Part shown: positions 41,399 through 50,739 of the stretch, one piece after another
Position numbering within the stretch: the stretch's first letter is position 1
Layout: every line of letters starts with the position of its first letter
From: Acidobacterium sp.
GTDB lineage: Bacteria; Acidobacteriota; Terriglobia; Terriglobales; Acidobacteriaceae
Length of the DNA stretch: 64,000 nt
Reading direction: 5' to 3'
Assembly (NCBI GenBank): GCA_003166955.1
Contig: PMUI01000019.1
Coordinates: forward strand, 1 to 64,000
The notes under the pieces: generated by a model
Told to the model about the DNA's origin: nothing
What the model saw: the letters and a program-made list of their open reading frames with translations, nothing else
Database searches by the model: none
Position numbers and translations under genes: made by a program

Positions 41399-43130
41399 GC
41401 AGCAGGAGCGCTACGGCCGCGGCGGGAATGGCGGCGAGTTTGGGGAGGGTGACCACAAGCAGCAGCGTCGCGAGCGCGAGTGGCAGCAGAACTCCGAGCA
41501 GCGGAACGATGAGGATGTTGACCGGCAGAGCAACGGCCGTGATGCGGTGGAAGTAGATGGCCATAGGCAACGCCATGAAGAGCTCGATGGCAAGAGAAGT
41601 GGTGACGAGTTCGACGATCAGGAGGGCGATACGGACGGCGCGGGGAAGAATACGGAGTGCGAGCCAGGGACCGATGAGCCAACGCATCGGGGTGGCGAAC
41701 ATGCGGACGATGACGCGAAACTGAGCGATGCGCGGCGGGAGCGAGGGGTCAATGGGGAGCAGCCAGAGGTCGCGGGTGGCGCGGAGGTAGGGACCGAAGG
41801 TTCTTTCGGCAATGGGAACTGCGATGCCCGCGACGGCGAGGACGGAGAGCAGCGTCATCTGAAAGCCGGCGTCGAGGAGCGCCGCCGGATTGACGGCGAG
41901 CATGACGAGCGCGGCGAATCCGATGGCGTTGAGGGGGTGGCGTTCGCGCCAGAGCATGCGGCCACAGAGATAGAGGGTGACCATCCAAAACGCGCGTTGC
42001 ACGGGCTGGCCGAAGCCTGTGAAGTGCGCGTAGGCAAGGGACAGAGCAATGGTGGCGGCGGAGGCCGAAGCGCGCGGAAGGTGCAGGTGGCCGGCGATCC
42101 AGAGGACGAGGCCGGCGAAGATGGCGAGGTGCATGCCGGAGACGACAAACAGGTGGAAGGAGCCGGTGCGTTCGAAGCCCACGCGGAGTCGATGACCGAG
42201 GAGAGTACGGTCGCCGGTAAGCATTGCAGTGAGCATCGCGGCGTCGTCGTAGGAGAGGCTTAGAAATTGTGGGAGCCGGAAAGATACGGGCTGATCGGCG
42301 AGGCCCAGGAGGCGTTCGCTGGCGGCTTGCTGGATGGAATGAAGCCAACAGGGGAAGCTGTGACCGGCATTTGTCACAGTGACGGCTACATCTTCAGCGT
42401 GCCCGCTGCCAAGGGCGCTGATTCCCTGCTGGCGGAGCCATGCGGAAGCGTCCCAGACGCCGGGGTCGAGGAAGCGCTCTTCGGTGTGCATGGCTACGGG
42501 GCCGCTCAGAGTTCGGCCGCACGCGAGTTGCGGAAACGGTGCGTCGGCCGGAGCGTAGAGGGTGAGGCGGAGACCTTCGGGGGCGGGAAGCTCTCTACCA
42601 TCGACGGTGATGACACGCAGGTCGATCTGCTGGCTATGCTCGTGGCGCACGATGTCGGAGTAAGGAGCGAAGGTCTCGATCTGGCGCAGCGGCGTGGCGC
42701 GGATGATGGCGCCTTCGATGGTGTGTGTGGTTTCGATGCCGAGACGGCGCGTGAAGGGAGTGGAAGTGGGCGTGGCGAAAGCGATCCGCTCGAGGGGCGT
42801 TGAACTGGGTGCATGCCGCTGGACTTCGGCGCTGAAGAGGCCGAGAAAGGCGCAGAGGATTGCGGCGGCGAGCGGGGCGATGCGTGAGGCACGGAAGGCG
42901 GCGACGATCGCGACGATGACGAGCAACGCTATCGCGGTGATGAGATGTCCGGGGAGGAGCCAGAGCCAGTGCGCAATGGCGTCACCACAGGCAAAGCAGA
43001 CGGCCATGAAGAGGGCGGGGGCGCCCAGGATCTTGACGGTGGGCTGGTCTTGTTTGGGGGGCTGCACTGGTGCGGTTTGCGCTGGCGCGCGCGCTGGGGC
43101 CTGCTGCGGAATGGCGAGGGAGGTGGCCAT
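41094..43130 (-). CDS. comEC: ComEC N-terminal part (competence channel), runs into a frameshift
   Basis: The protein has N-terminal membrane segments, an OB-like soluble domain (about 120-240), and the competence channel core with GLVLWIAGHLHLPR and FHLFVVSGMHLAIFAGL. Real homology ends near residue 585 (ALLLHGVTALVHAL); the remainder is an out-of-frame His/Pro/Arg-rich tail. Removal of one base around 41366-41373 would join it to the MBL part through LGAMRLGDLRIPPTPP. ComEC moves single-stranded DNA across the inner membrane in natural transformation. It follows rlmD by 24 bases. Confidence 0.85.
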   Translation of the reverse strand: MATSLAIPQQAPARAPAQTAPVQPPKQDQPTVKILGAPALFMAVCFACGDAIAHWLWLLPGHLITAIALLVIVAIVAAFRASRIAPLAAAILCAFLGLFSAEVQRHAPSSTPLERIAFATPTSTPFTRRLGIETTHTIEGAIIRATPLRQIETFAPYSDIVRHEHSQQIDLRVITVDGRELPAPEGLRLTLYAPADAPFPQLACGRTLSGPVAMHTEERFLDPGVWDASAWLRQQGISALGSGHAEDVAVTVTNAGHSFPCWLHSIQQAASERLLGLADQPVSFRLPQFLSLSYDDAAMLTAMLTGDRTLLGHRLRVGFERTGSFHLFVVSGMHLAIFAGLVLWIAGHLHLPRASASAATIALSLAYAHFTGFGQPVQRAFWMVTLYLCGRMLWRERHPLNAIGFAALVMLAVNPAALLDAGFQMTLLSVLAVAGIAVPIAERTFGPYLRATRDLWLLPIDPSLPPRIAQFRVIVRMFATPMRWLIGPWLALRILPRAVRIALLIVELVTTSLAIELFMALPMAIYFHRITAVALPVNILIVPLLGVLLPLALATLLLVVTLPKLAAIPAAAVALLLHGVTALVHALRSHAPRRSPHPPHPAARHRSNHHPHSRGPDPASHSALCHPRRRHHPSCRSHGDNIPATSVASCGIPRNLHHRRRSGRLDPRHHTPRQDASH

Positions 43131-43154
43131 TGAAAGGGGTCGCCTCCGCTGCGG

Positions 43155-44438
43155 TCAATCCAGAGACAGATGCGTAATGCTCTCCAGATGGTAGGTCTGC
43201 GGGAAGAGGTCCAGCAGATGCATATTTCTGAGGCGATAGCCGGATTCTACTAACGCAGCAAGGTCGCGGCTGAGGGTAGAGGGATCGCACGAAACGTAAG
43301 TAATCTTGCGCGGGCGGATTTTTGCGAGGGCGTCGGTGACGTCGTGGAGGAGCCCGGCGCGGGGCGGATCGACGACGATAAGGTCGGGGGCTGGGAGGCG
43401 CTGCTGAAGAGCGTGGCGCAGGAAGGTGGCGGTATCGGACGCGACGATGCGGTGTTTAGTCCCGCGGAGATTCTCGCGGAGGTCTCGGACGGCGGAGGGG
43501 GAGGATTCTACCGCAGCGACTTCGGCGAAATGCTCTGTGAGAGGCAGCGAGAAAAGGCCGACGCCAGCGTAGAGGTCCCAGGCGATACTTCCCTGCTCCC
43601 CGGCGGTGACGAGGTCGACGAGTGGTTCGATGAGGAAGCGGTTGACCTGGAAGAAGGAGCCGAGGCTGACTCGATAGCGGCGATGGTTGGAGGGGTAAGT
43701 CAGGAAGTCTTCGCCTGAATGGGCCAGAAGACGGCTGGTAGTTCTGGCTCTTTCTTTCGAGAAGATTCCGATGCCCCGGATTTCCGGGATGATTTGTCGC
43801 AGTTGTGGTGACATTTTACCCAGCAATTGCTTTGCTGCGGGCGCTGGGAGGTCGGTCCAGAGGGAAATGAGCAGAGCGGATTCTTCGGGGTCGGTAAAAA
43901 GCTCTATATCGGTTACAGATTCGGCCAGGGCGAGGCTCGGGCCTTCGCGATTCAGGGTTGCGATCGCGCGCTGAAGGATGGGTGCGGCGATGGGGCAGGT
44001 GGTGACGGGCAGATTGGTGTGGGATTTGCGGAATTTGTAACAGAGCGAGAACGGATGTCGCTGGATGTGGAGGCGGAGCCGGTTGCGATAGCCCAGTGGT
44101 TCTGCTGTGATGGGCTGGATGGTGGGGATTTCCTGGATGCGGACGCGTTCGAGGGTCTCGCGGAGGATAGCGAGCTTCATTTCGACCTGAGTGGCGTAGG
44201 CCGCGTGCTGATAATGGCAGCCACCACATTGTCCAAAGTACAGGCAGGGCGGATCGGTGCGTGCGGGGCTGGGTTCGAGGACGGCTTTGAGTTCGGCTGT
44301 CGAGAAGCCGCCTTTGTCGGAGACGATTTCCGCTTCGACTCCTTCGCCGGGAAGAGTGAAGGGGACAAAGACGGCCTTGCCTTCGGCCCGGGCCAGGCCC
44401 GACCCTCCGTAGATGGGTTTTTCGATGCGGAGCTTCAC
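43155..44438 (-). CDS. rlmD: 23S rRNA (uracil-C5)-methyltransferase RlmD-like
   Basis: A 427-residue TrmA/RlmD-family SAM-dependent methyltransferase. A TRAM-like N-terminus (KLRIEKPIYGGSGLAR) precedes an iron-sulfur cluster motif CLYFGQCGGC near residue 80, which points to RlmD or RlmC rather than TrmA. SAM binding WDLYAGVGLFSLPL, the base-binding VVDPPRAG and the nucleophile Cys in YVSCDPSTL are present. The start is a GTG two bases after the upstream stop. Which uridine is methylated cannot be read directly. Confidence 0.9.
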   Translation of the reverse strand: MKLRIEKPIYGGSGLARAEGKAVFVPFTLPGEGVEAEIVSDKGGFSTAELKAVLEPSPARTDPPCLYFGQCGGCHYQHAAYATQVEMKLAILRETLERVRIQEIPTIQPITAEPLGYRNRLRLHIQRHPFSLCYKFRKSHTNLPVTTCPIAAPILQRAIATLNREGPSLALAESVTDIELFTDPEESALLISLWTDLPAPAAKQLLGKMSPQLRQIIPEIRGIGIFSKERARTTSRLLAHSGEDFLTYPSNHRRYRVSLGSFFQVNRFLIEPLVDLVTAGEQGSIAWDLYAGVGLFSLPLTEHFAEVAAVESSPSAVRDLRENLRGTKHRIVASDTATFLRHALQQRLPAPDLIVVDPPRAGLLHDVTDALAKIRPRKITYVSCDPSTLSRDLAALVESGYRLRNMHLLDLFPQTYHLESITHLSLD

Positions 44439-44440
44439 TC

Positions 44441-45139
44441 CTAATCCTGCCTCATGTAAAAAAGGCTGAGGCGCGGGAGGCTGTGTTTTTCGAGCAGGCG
44501 CTTGTGGAGGAATTGCTGCTCGATCTGGCGAATTTGCAGGGCCTGCATGCGGCGGCGGTAGGGGGCGAGTTCCTGGGCGCTCTGTTCGCGGAGGGTGGTG
44601 AGTTCGACCTCCGACGTTGTGGCGATGAGGGCGTTGAGGAGTTTCTCTTCGAGGACGGTGAGGTTGCGTTCCAGATCTTCGAGGTTGGGCACTGAGTCCG
44701 GTGGCGCGGCGAGGACGATGAGACGGTCGGCGATTTCCACTGCGGTTTGCCCGGCGAGGCCGGTGAGCTGCGCGGCTTTCAGAGCGGCGGCGGCTTGGGT
44801 GAGATGGGCCGCGATGCGATCCCACTCGAGACCGGCATCGGCTGAGTCAGACTTTGGTTTGGCTGCGCCGAGGGAAGCCTCGCGGAGGTCTTCGGCGGCG
44901 GTCATGACCTCCTGAGCGCACCAGGCGAGTCCGTTGACGCGGCGCGCGGTGCGGCGCTTGCGAGCGTCGTAGCGGTCGAAGGCGGTGTCGATACCGCGGA
45001 GAACGGCTTCGAGGGGGATGCCCGCTTCGCGCCACGTATCAATAAGCGCCCAGTCGAGAGTGGAGAGCAGCAGGATGGAGCCACGGCGGCGCTGGAAGTG
45101 CTCCTCAATTTCGGTGAAGTAGTTGAAGTAGTTTTCCAC
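44441..45139 (-). CDS. conserved hypothetical protein between coaX and rlmD
   Basis: A 232-residue protein starting at a GTG four bases after the coaX stop. It begins VENYFNYFTEIEEHFQRRRG, followed by LLLSTLDWALIDTWREAGIPL and a helical, Ala/Leu/Glu-rich C-terminus with a likely coiled coil (LREQSAQELAPYRRRMQALQ). No signal peptide or membrane segment is seen. I do not recognise a functional family. Cotranscription with coaX and rlmD is implied by the tight spacing. Confidence 0.75.
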   Translation of the reverse strand: MENYFNYFTEIEEHFQRRRGSILLLSTLDWALIDTWREAGIPLEAVLRGIDTAFDRYDARKRRTARRVNGLAWCAQEVMTAAEDLREASLGAAKPKSDSADAGLEWDRIAAHLTQAAAALKAAQLTGLAGQTAVEIADRLIVLAAPPDSVPNLEDLERNLTVLEEKLLNALIATTSEVELTTLREQSAQELAPYRRRMQALQIRQIEQQFLHKRLLEKHSLPRLSLFYMRQD

Positions 45140-45143
45140 GGGG

Positions 45144-45974
45144 TCAGGCGCTGTGGGCGCGCGCCGGCTCGGAGGGGTTCGGATTGCGCGCGGCGCGATT
45201 GCGGTCGTAGATGAGGCGCAGGCCTTCGAGGGTGAGGCGGTCGTTGACTTCGGAGATGTATTTCGATTCGCGCGCGATGAGATTCGCGAGGCCGCCGGTG
45301 GCGATGCATTTGGTTTCGGGGCCAAGCTCGGCGATCATGCGCTCCAGGATGGAATCGACGAGGCCGATGTGGCCCCAGAAGAGGCCAATCTGGAGGTTGT
45401 CGACGGTGTTGGTGCCGATGATTTTTGCGGGGCGGCGGATTTCGACGCGAGGCAGGCGCGCGGCGCGGGCGAAGAGGGCTTCAGCCGAGATGTTGAGCCC
45501 TGGGGCGATGGCGCCTCCGAGGAATTCACCCTTCTTCGAGACAACGTCGAAGTTGGTGGCGGTGCCAAAGTCGACGACGATGGTGGGGCCACCATATTTG
45601 TGAAATGCGCCTACACAATTGGCGACGCGGTCGGCGCCAACTTCGCCGGGATTGTCGGTGAGGATGGGAAGGCCGGTTTTGACGCCGGGCTCGATGAAGA
45701 GCGGCTTCTGGTTGAAGTAGCGGTCGCAGAACTGGCGGAGGATCCAGTCGATGGGCGGGACGACGGAGGCGATGACGATGCCGCGGATGGAGGCGGTTTC
45801 GACGCTCTCGCTTTGGAGGAGGCTGCGGACTAGGATGCCGTACTCGTCGGCGGTTTGGCCCTGGCGCGTGCTGATGCGCCACGTGGCGTGGAGGTCGCCG
45901 GTGTGGCCGCTGGGCATGAGCGCGTAGAGGGCGATCACGGTGTTGGTGTTGTTGACGTTGAGGACGAGGAGCAT
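45144..45974 (-). CDS. coaX: type III pantothenate kinase CoaX
   Basis: A 276-residue ASKHA-fold kinase that phosphorylates pantothenate, the first step of CoA synthesis. GADRVANCVGA, VVDFGTATNFDVV and GGAIAPGL are the family signatures. The N-terminal phosphate loop, normally D-x-G-N-T, reads NVNNTNT here, so the conserved Asp and Gly are both Asn. The rest of the fold appears complete. Activity may be altered. Confidence 0.9.
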   Translation of the reverse strand: MLLVLNVNNTNTVIALYALMPSGHTGDLHATWRISTRQGQTADEYGILVRSLLQSESVETASIRGIVIASVVPPIDWILRQFCDRYFNQKPLFIEPGVKTGLPILTDNPGEVGADRVANCVGAFHKYGGPTIVVDFGTATNFDVVSKKGEFLGGAIAPGLNISAEALFARAARLPRVEIRRPAKIIGTNTVDNLQIGLFWGHIGLVDSILERMIAELGPETKCIATGGLANLIARESKYISEVNDRLTLEGLRLIYDRNRAARNPNPSEPARAHSA

Positions 45975-46014
45975 GGTTCGATTCTATGCGGTCGATTTTG
46001 GCCCGGGTTCGATT

Positions 46015-46833
46015 TTATGCTCCGGCTTCGCGGACGCCGCCGGAGAGCACGGTACGGAGGCCCGCAGGAGTGCGGACCTGAAGAAAGCCGCGGGGGTCGA
46101 GGCCTTCGGTGATGCCGGTGAAGCCGTCGCCTTCGTCGACACGAACGCGCTTGTTGCGAATCCAGGAGGAGCTTTGTTCGAAGCGGGTGCGGATGCTTTG
46201 GGCGGCGGCGTGGGGATCGGCGAGGGCGGCGAGTTCGCGATCGAGAGATTGTAACAATGCGAGGAGCAGATCCTGGCGGGGCCAGTTGCGGCTGGTTTCG
46301 ATGAAAAGCGAGGTGGCGATCGGGTTCAGTTCATCAGGGAATTTCTGCTGGTGGACATTGATGCCGATGCCGATGACCGCGTGGCGAACGCGGGTGACTT
46401 CGGCGTTCAATTCGGTGAGGATGCCGCTGAATTTGCGCGGGCCGAGGAGCAAATCGTTGGGCCAGCGGAGGTCGGGCTGGAGCGAGGTGACGGTGTGGAT
46501 CGCGCCGTGGACGGCGAGTCCGGCAGCGAGCGAGAGCCAGAGGATGTCGGCGGGCGCGATGCGCGGGCGGAGGAGGATCGAGACGTAGAGTCCGGAGCCG
46601 GGGGGCGAGGTCCAGGCGTGGGCGCCGCGACCGCGGCCGGAGGTTTGTTCGTCGGCGAAATAGACGCTGCCGTCGGGGGCGCCCGCGTCGGCTTGTTGCA
46701 TGGCGTGGGTGTTGGTGGAGTGGATCGAAGGGAAGAAGTGTAGGTTGCCGGCGAAGCGTGAGCCTGCGAGAGCAGCATCGAGGGCGGAAATGTCGAAGGG
46801 GTCGTCGATCCGTTGGCTGTTCGGCGCGGACAC
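46015..46833 (-). CDS. birA: biotin-[acetyl-CoA-carboxylase] ligase
   Basis: A 272-residue biotin protein ligase without the N-terminal DNA-binding domain (monofunctional). The ATP/biotin loop GRGRGAHAWTSPPGSGLY and the signature RWPNDLLLG with KFSGILTE are clear. A small C-terminal SH3-like domain ends it. It follows nadC by four bases. Confidence 0.92.
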   Translation of the reverse strand: MSAPNSQRIDDPFDISALDAALAGSRFAGNLHFFPSIHSTNTHAMQQADAGAPDGSVYFADEQTSGRGRGAHAWTSPPGSGLYVSILLRPRIAPADILWLSLAAGLAVHGAIHTVTSLQPDLRWPNDLLLGPRKFSGILTELNAEVTRVRHAVIGIGINVHQQKFPDELNPIATSLFIETSRNWPRQDLLLALLQSLDRELAALADPHAAAQSIRTRFEQSSSWIRNKRVRVDEGDGFTGITEGLDPRGFLQVRTPAGLRTVLSGGVREAGA

Positions 46834-46837
46834 TGTT

Positions 46838-47722
46838 CTAGTAAATCTCCGCGGTGATGCGCATGGAGAGATCGACGGCGGGGGCGGAGTGGGTGAGGGC
46901 GCCGACGGAGATGTAGTCGGGGCCGGCGAGGACGTATTTGCGGATGTTTTCCAGCGTGATGCCGCCTGAGGCCTCGATGGGGATTTTCAGGCCGCGCTCG
47001 CGGACCAGGTCGACGGACTTTTTGACGTCGGCGGGGGTCATGTTGTCGAGAAGCAGCGATTCGGCGCCGTGGTCGAGGGCGAGAGTGAGCTCAGCCTGGT
47101 TGCGGACTTCGATGTCGATGGTCTGGCCTGGCTTGCGGCGTTCTTTGGCGCGAGTGAGGACTTTCTCGATGCCGCCGCCGAGGGTGATGTGGTTGTTCTT
47201 GATGAGAATGCCGTCGGAGAGGTCGAGGCGATGATTTTCTCCGCCGCCGCAGCGGACCGCGTACTTATCGAGGATGCGGAGGCCAGGGACGGTTTTGCGG
47301 GTGTCGAGGATTTTGACGCCGGTGCCTTTGATTTCGTCGACGTAGCGGCGGGTGAGGGTGGCGACGCCGCTCATGCGCTGCATGAGGTTGAGGATGACGC
47401 GCTCGCAGGCCAATATGACACGGGCATTGTGACGAATTACGGCAACGGCCTGACCTTTGCGAAGGCGGACCCCGTCGAAGATCTCTGGATGCGAGATGAC
47501 TTCGTGGCGGCCGCTCGATTTGCCGTCGAGGCGGGCGAAGATGTCGAGGAAGCGGGGAATGCAGCCGACGCCCGAGAGAACGCATTCTTCTTTGGCGATG
47601 ATGGTGGCAGCGGCGCGGAGCGAGGGGTCGACGGTGAGCGCGGTGGTGACGTCGCTGGTGGCTTTATCTTCGGTGAGGGCCTGTTCGAGGATGGCCTCGA
47701 TGCGGCGGGTTTTCCATTCCAT
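46838..47722 (-). CDS. nadC: nicotinate-nucleotide pyrophosphorylase (carboxylating)
   Basis: A 294-residue quinolinate phosphoribosyltransferase of de novo NAD synthesis. ERVILNLMQRMSGVAT, TRKTVPGLR, CGGGENHR, LIKNNH, IEVRN, LLDNM and EASGGI appear in the order of the family. Its start lies three bases after the valS stop. Confidence 0.95.
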   Translation of the reverse strand: MEWKTRRIEAILEQALTEDKATSDVTTALTVDPSLRAAATIIAKEECVLSGVGCIPRFLDIFARLDGKSSGRHEVISHPEIFDGVRLRKGQAVAVIRHNARVILACERVILNLMQRMSGVATLTRRYVDEIKGTGVKILDTRKTVPGLRILDKYAVRCGGGENHRLDLSDGILIKNNHITLGGGIEKVLTRAKERRKPGQTIDIEVRNQAELTLALDHGAESLLLDNMTPADVKKSVDLVRERGLKIPIEASGGITLENIRKYVLAGPDYISVGALTHSAPAVDLSMRITAEIY

Positions 47723-47725
47723 GAT

Positions 47726-50635
47726 CTATCCGAGGTCCTCCTGTGCGAGGTCGTCGAGGGCTTTGCGGGTCTTTTCGATGAGGAGGCGGTTGTCCGCTTG
47801 AGCTTTTCTTAGGCCTTCGACGACGTGAGGCGGGGCTTTGTCGAGGAAGGCAGGATTGCTGAGCTGTCGTTCGGCGGAGGCGAGGGCTTTTTCCAGTTTG
47901 GCGAGTTCTTTGGTGAGGCGCTCGCGCTCGGCGGCTATGTCGACTTTCTTTTCGTAGACGACCTGGACGTCGAATTGGGGGGTGGAACGGGTGCCGGCTC
48001 CCTGCGGGACCTGATCGATGAACTCGATGTCGGAGACGCGAGCGAGCTTCGAGACAATCGGGAGATTCGCGTTGAGGAGAGACCGGACCTCCTCCGTGGT
48101 ACGGATGTGAATCGGCACTGAGACTTTCTCTTCCACACCGAGGTCCTTGCGCGCCGCACGAACATTGGTGATGACGGATTGCAGCAGGGCCATGTCAGCC
48201 TCGGCCTCCGCATCGTTGGTTGGCTTCTCCGTGCGCGGGTAGGGCATGAGAGCGATCGACTTCATCGGCGCGTGACCTTGATAGTATGCGTGCCACAGTT
48301 CCTCGGTGAGGAACGGCATGAAGGGCGAGAGCATACGCAGGGCTGACTCGAAGACGGCCAGGAGCACGAGCATGGCCATCGTCTTTTTGTCGGGCTCCGG
48401 GGAGTCGAGAGAGAGCTTGACGATTTCGAGGTACCAGTCGCAGAAGTCGCCCCAGAAGAATTGGTAGAGGAATCCGGCAGCCTCGTCGAGGCGGTAGTTC
48501 TCGAGGGCGGCGTTGACTGCAGTTGCGGTGCCGAAGAGGCGCGACATGATCCAGCGATGCTCGAGAGGCCCCGAGTCGGTCGAAGCATTGCCACTGCCAT
48601 TCGGATTTCCGGGATATCCGAGCAGAACAGTGTTGCGCCGATCGGTGAAGTCGAGATTCGCCAGACCGTGGAAGCTCATGTGAGCGCCGCGTTCCGCGAG
48701 CCAATTGTCGACATTCATGAAGATGAAGCGGGCGGCGTTCCAGATTTTGTTGGCGAAGGCGCGGTAGCCCTCGGTGCGGGCTTCGCTGAAGGCGATGTCG
48801 GTGCCGGGCGAGGCCATGGACGCGAGAGTGAACCTCACAGCATCCGTCCCGTATTTTTCGACGATGGTGACGGGGTCGATGACGTTGCCTTTGGTCTTGG
48901 ACATCTTCTGGCGGTCGGCGTCGCGGACGAGGGCGTGAATGTAGACCTCGCGGAAGGGGACGGAATCTTTGAGGGTCCGCGGAGAGCCGTCGGGCATGGG
49001 GGCATCGAGTGAAAAATAGCACCCTAGCATGATCATGCGGGCGACCCAGAAGAAGAGGATGTCGAAGCCGGTGACGAGCAGCGACGTGGGGTAGAAAGCG
49101 TCGAGGTCGGGCGTGGACTGGCCCGCGGGCGGAGGCCATCCGAAGACGGTAACGGGGAGGAGGCCGGAGGAGAACCAGGTGTCGAGGACGTCGGTTTCCT
49201 GGGTGATCTGGTCGCCGCTGCAATGGGCGCAGTGCGTGGGATCCTGTCGGGCGACGGTGATCTGCTTGCACGCCGCGCAGTGCCACGCCGGGATACGATG
49301 GCCCCACCAGAGCTGGCGCGAGATGCACCAGTCGTAGATGTTGTTCATCCACTCGAGGTAGATCTTCGAGTAGTTGTCGGGGGTGATGCGGATGGCTCCG
49401 TCCTCGACGGCTTTGCGAGCGGCGCCGGCCGGTGAGAGGCGGCCGGACTTTGGTTCTTTGTTCACGGCGACGAACCACTGCGTGGAGAGGCGCGGCTCGA
49501 CGACGGTCTGGCATCGCGCGCACTTTCCTATCGAATTGACGTGATCGCGAGCCGCACCGAGGAGGCCCTGGGCTTCGAGGTCTTCGAGAACTTTTTTGCG
49601 CGCAGCGTAGCGGTCGAGACCTGCGTAGACGGGACCGGCTTCGGGGTTCATATGCGCGGTCTCGTCCATCACGGAGATGGCGGGCAAGTTGTGACGCTGG
49701 CCGATTGCGAAGTCGTTAGGGTCGTGCGCGGGGGTGACTTTGACGGCTCCGGTGCCGAAATCGGACTTGACCCAGTCGTCGGCGATGACGGGGACTTCGC
49801 GGTCCGTCAGCGGCAGCTTCAACATTTTGCCGACGAGGTGCGTGTAGCGCTCGTCGAGCGGATTCACGGCCACGGCGACGTCGCCGAGCATAGTCTCAGG
49901 GCGGGTGGTGGCGACGGTGAGGAATTCGCCGGGCGCGCCGATGACCGGGTAGCGAATTTCCCAGAGCTTGCCCAGCTGTTCTTCGTGGGCGACTTCGAGG
50001 TCGGAGATGGCGGTTTGGCAGCGCGGGCACCAGTTGACGATGTAGGCGCCGCGATAGATGAGGCCATCTTCGTAGAGGCGGACGAAGGCTTCGCGCACGG
50101 CGACGGAAAGGTTGTCGTCCATGGTGAAGTACTCGCGGGACCAGTCGACGGTGTCGCCGATGCGCTTCATCGAGGAGAGGATGGCGCCGCCGTAGTGCTT
50201 GCGCCATTGCCAGACGCGCTCGACAAAGGCTTCGCGACCGAGGGCCTGGCGCGAGGTGCCCTCGGAGGTGAGCTGGCGCTCGACGAGCATCTGCGTGGCG
50301 ATTCCGGCGTGGTCTGTGCCGGGAAGCCAGAGGGTGGTTTCGCCGAGCATGCGGTGCCAGCGGACGAGAATGTCCGTCTCGGTGTGCTCGAACATGTGCC
50401 CCATATGCAGATTGCCGGTGACGTTGGGCGGGGGCAGCAGGACGGTGAAGGCGCGCGGGCCGGAGGTGCCGGGCGCTGGGGTCCTGACTTCGAAGAGGCG
50501 CTCGTCGACCCAGTACTTTGCCCAGCGCTCTTCAATGGCGGCGGGATCGTAGGCTTTGGGGAGTTCGCGGCGAGGTTTGGGGGCTTCGTTCATCTCCGGG
50601 CCGCTTTCGAGGGTGTTTCCTGCTTGCTGAGGCAT
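47726..50635 (-). CDS. valS: valyl-tRNA synthetase
   Basis: A class Ia synthetase of 969 residues. PPPNVTGNLHMGHM (the HIGH motif as HMGH), a CP1 editing domain, KMSKTKGNVIDPV (KMSKS) and a C-terminal coiled coil starting KKVDIAAERERLTKEL are all present. The start is uncertain: ATG 50635 or 50593, neither with an ideal ribosome binding site. First gene of a long minus-strand run ending in comEC. Confidence 0.94.
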   Translation of the reverse strand: MPQQAGNTLESGPEMNEAPKPRRELPKAYDPAAIEERWAKYWVDERLFEVRTPAPGTSGPRAFTVLLPPPNVTGNLHMGHMFEHTETDILVRWHRMLGETTLWLPGTDHAGIATQMLVERQLTSEGTSRQALGREAFVERVWQWRKHYGGAILSSMKRIGDTVDWSREYFTMDDNLSVAVREAFVRLYEDGLIYRGAYIVNWCPRCQTAISDLEVAHEEQLGKLWEIRYPVIGAPGEFLTVATTRPETMLGDVAVAVNPLDERYTHLVGKMLKLPLTDREVPVIADDWVKSDFGTGAVKVTPAHDPNDFAIGQRHNLPAISVMDETAHMNPEAGPVYAGLDRYAARKKVLEDLEAQGLLGAARDHVNSIGKCARCQTVVEPRLSTQWFVAVNKEPKSGRLSPAGAARKAVEDGAIRITPDNYSKIYLEWMNNIYDWCISRQLWWGHRIPAWHCAACKQITVARQDPTHCAHCSGDQITQETDVLDTWFSSGLLPVTVFGWPPPAGQSTPDLDAFYPTSLLVTGFDILFFWVARMIMLGCYFSLDAPMPDGSPRTLKDSVPFREVYIHALVRDADRQKMSKTKGNVIDPVTIVEKYGTDAVRFTLASMASPGTDIAFSEARTEGYRAFANKIWNAARFIFMNVDNWLAERGAHMSFHGLANLDFTDRRNTVLLGYPGNPNGSGNASTDSGPLEHRWIMSRLFGTATAVNAALENYRLDEAAGFLYQFFWGDFCDWYLEIVKLSLDSPEPDKKTMAMLVLLAVFESALRMLSPFMPFLTEELWHAYYQGHAPMKSIALMPYPRTEKPTNDAEAEADMALLQSVITNVRAARKDLGVEEKVSVPIHIRTTEEVRSLLNANLPIVSKLARVSDIEFIDQVPQGAGTRSTPQFDVQVVYEKKVDIAAERERLTKELAKLEKALASAERQLSNPAFLDKAPPHVVEGLRKAQADNRLLIEKTRKALDDLAQEDLG

Positions 50636-50696
50636 TCCCTTTTCACGATATAACGTTTTCAATTTTCGATGCAGAGTCGACGATTCTCCAAGCAGA

Positions 50697-50721
50697 AAGG
50701 CCGCCACGAGGGCGGCCTCTG
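50697..50721 (-). terminator. terminator of the BamD-like gene
   Basis: On the minus strand AGGCCGCC pairs with GGCGGCCT, followed by TTTCTGCTT, just after the BamD-like stop at 50740. Confidence 0.75.
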
Positions 50722-50739
50722 CGGTGAGGATTTGAATCC

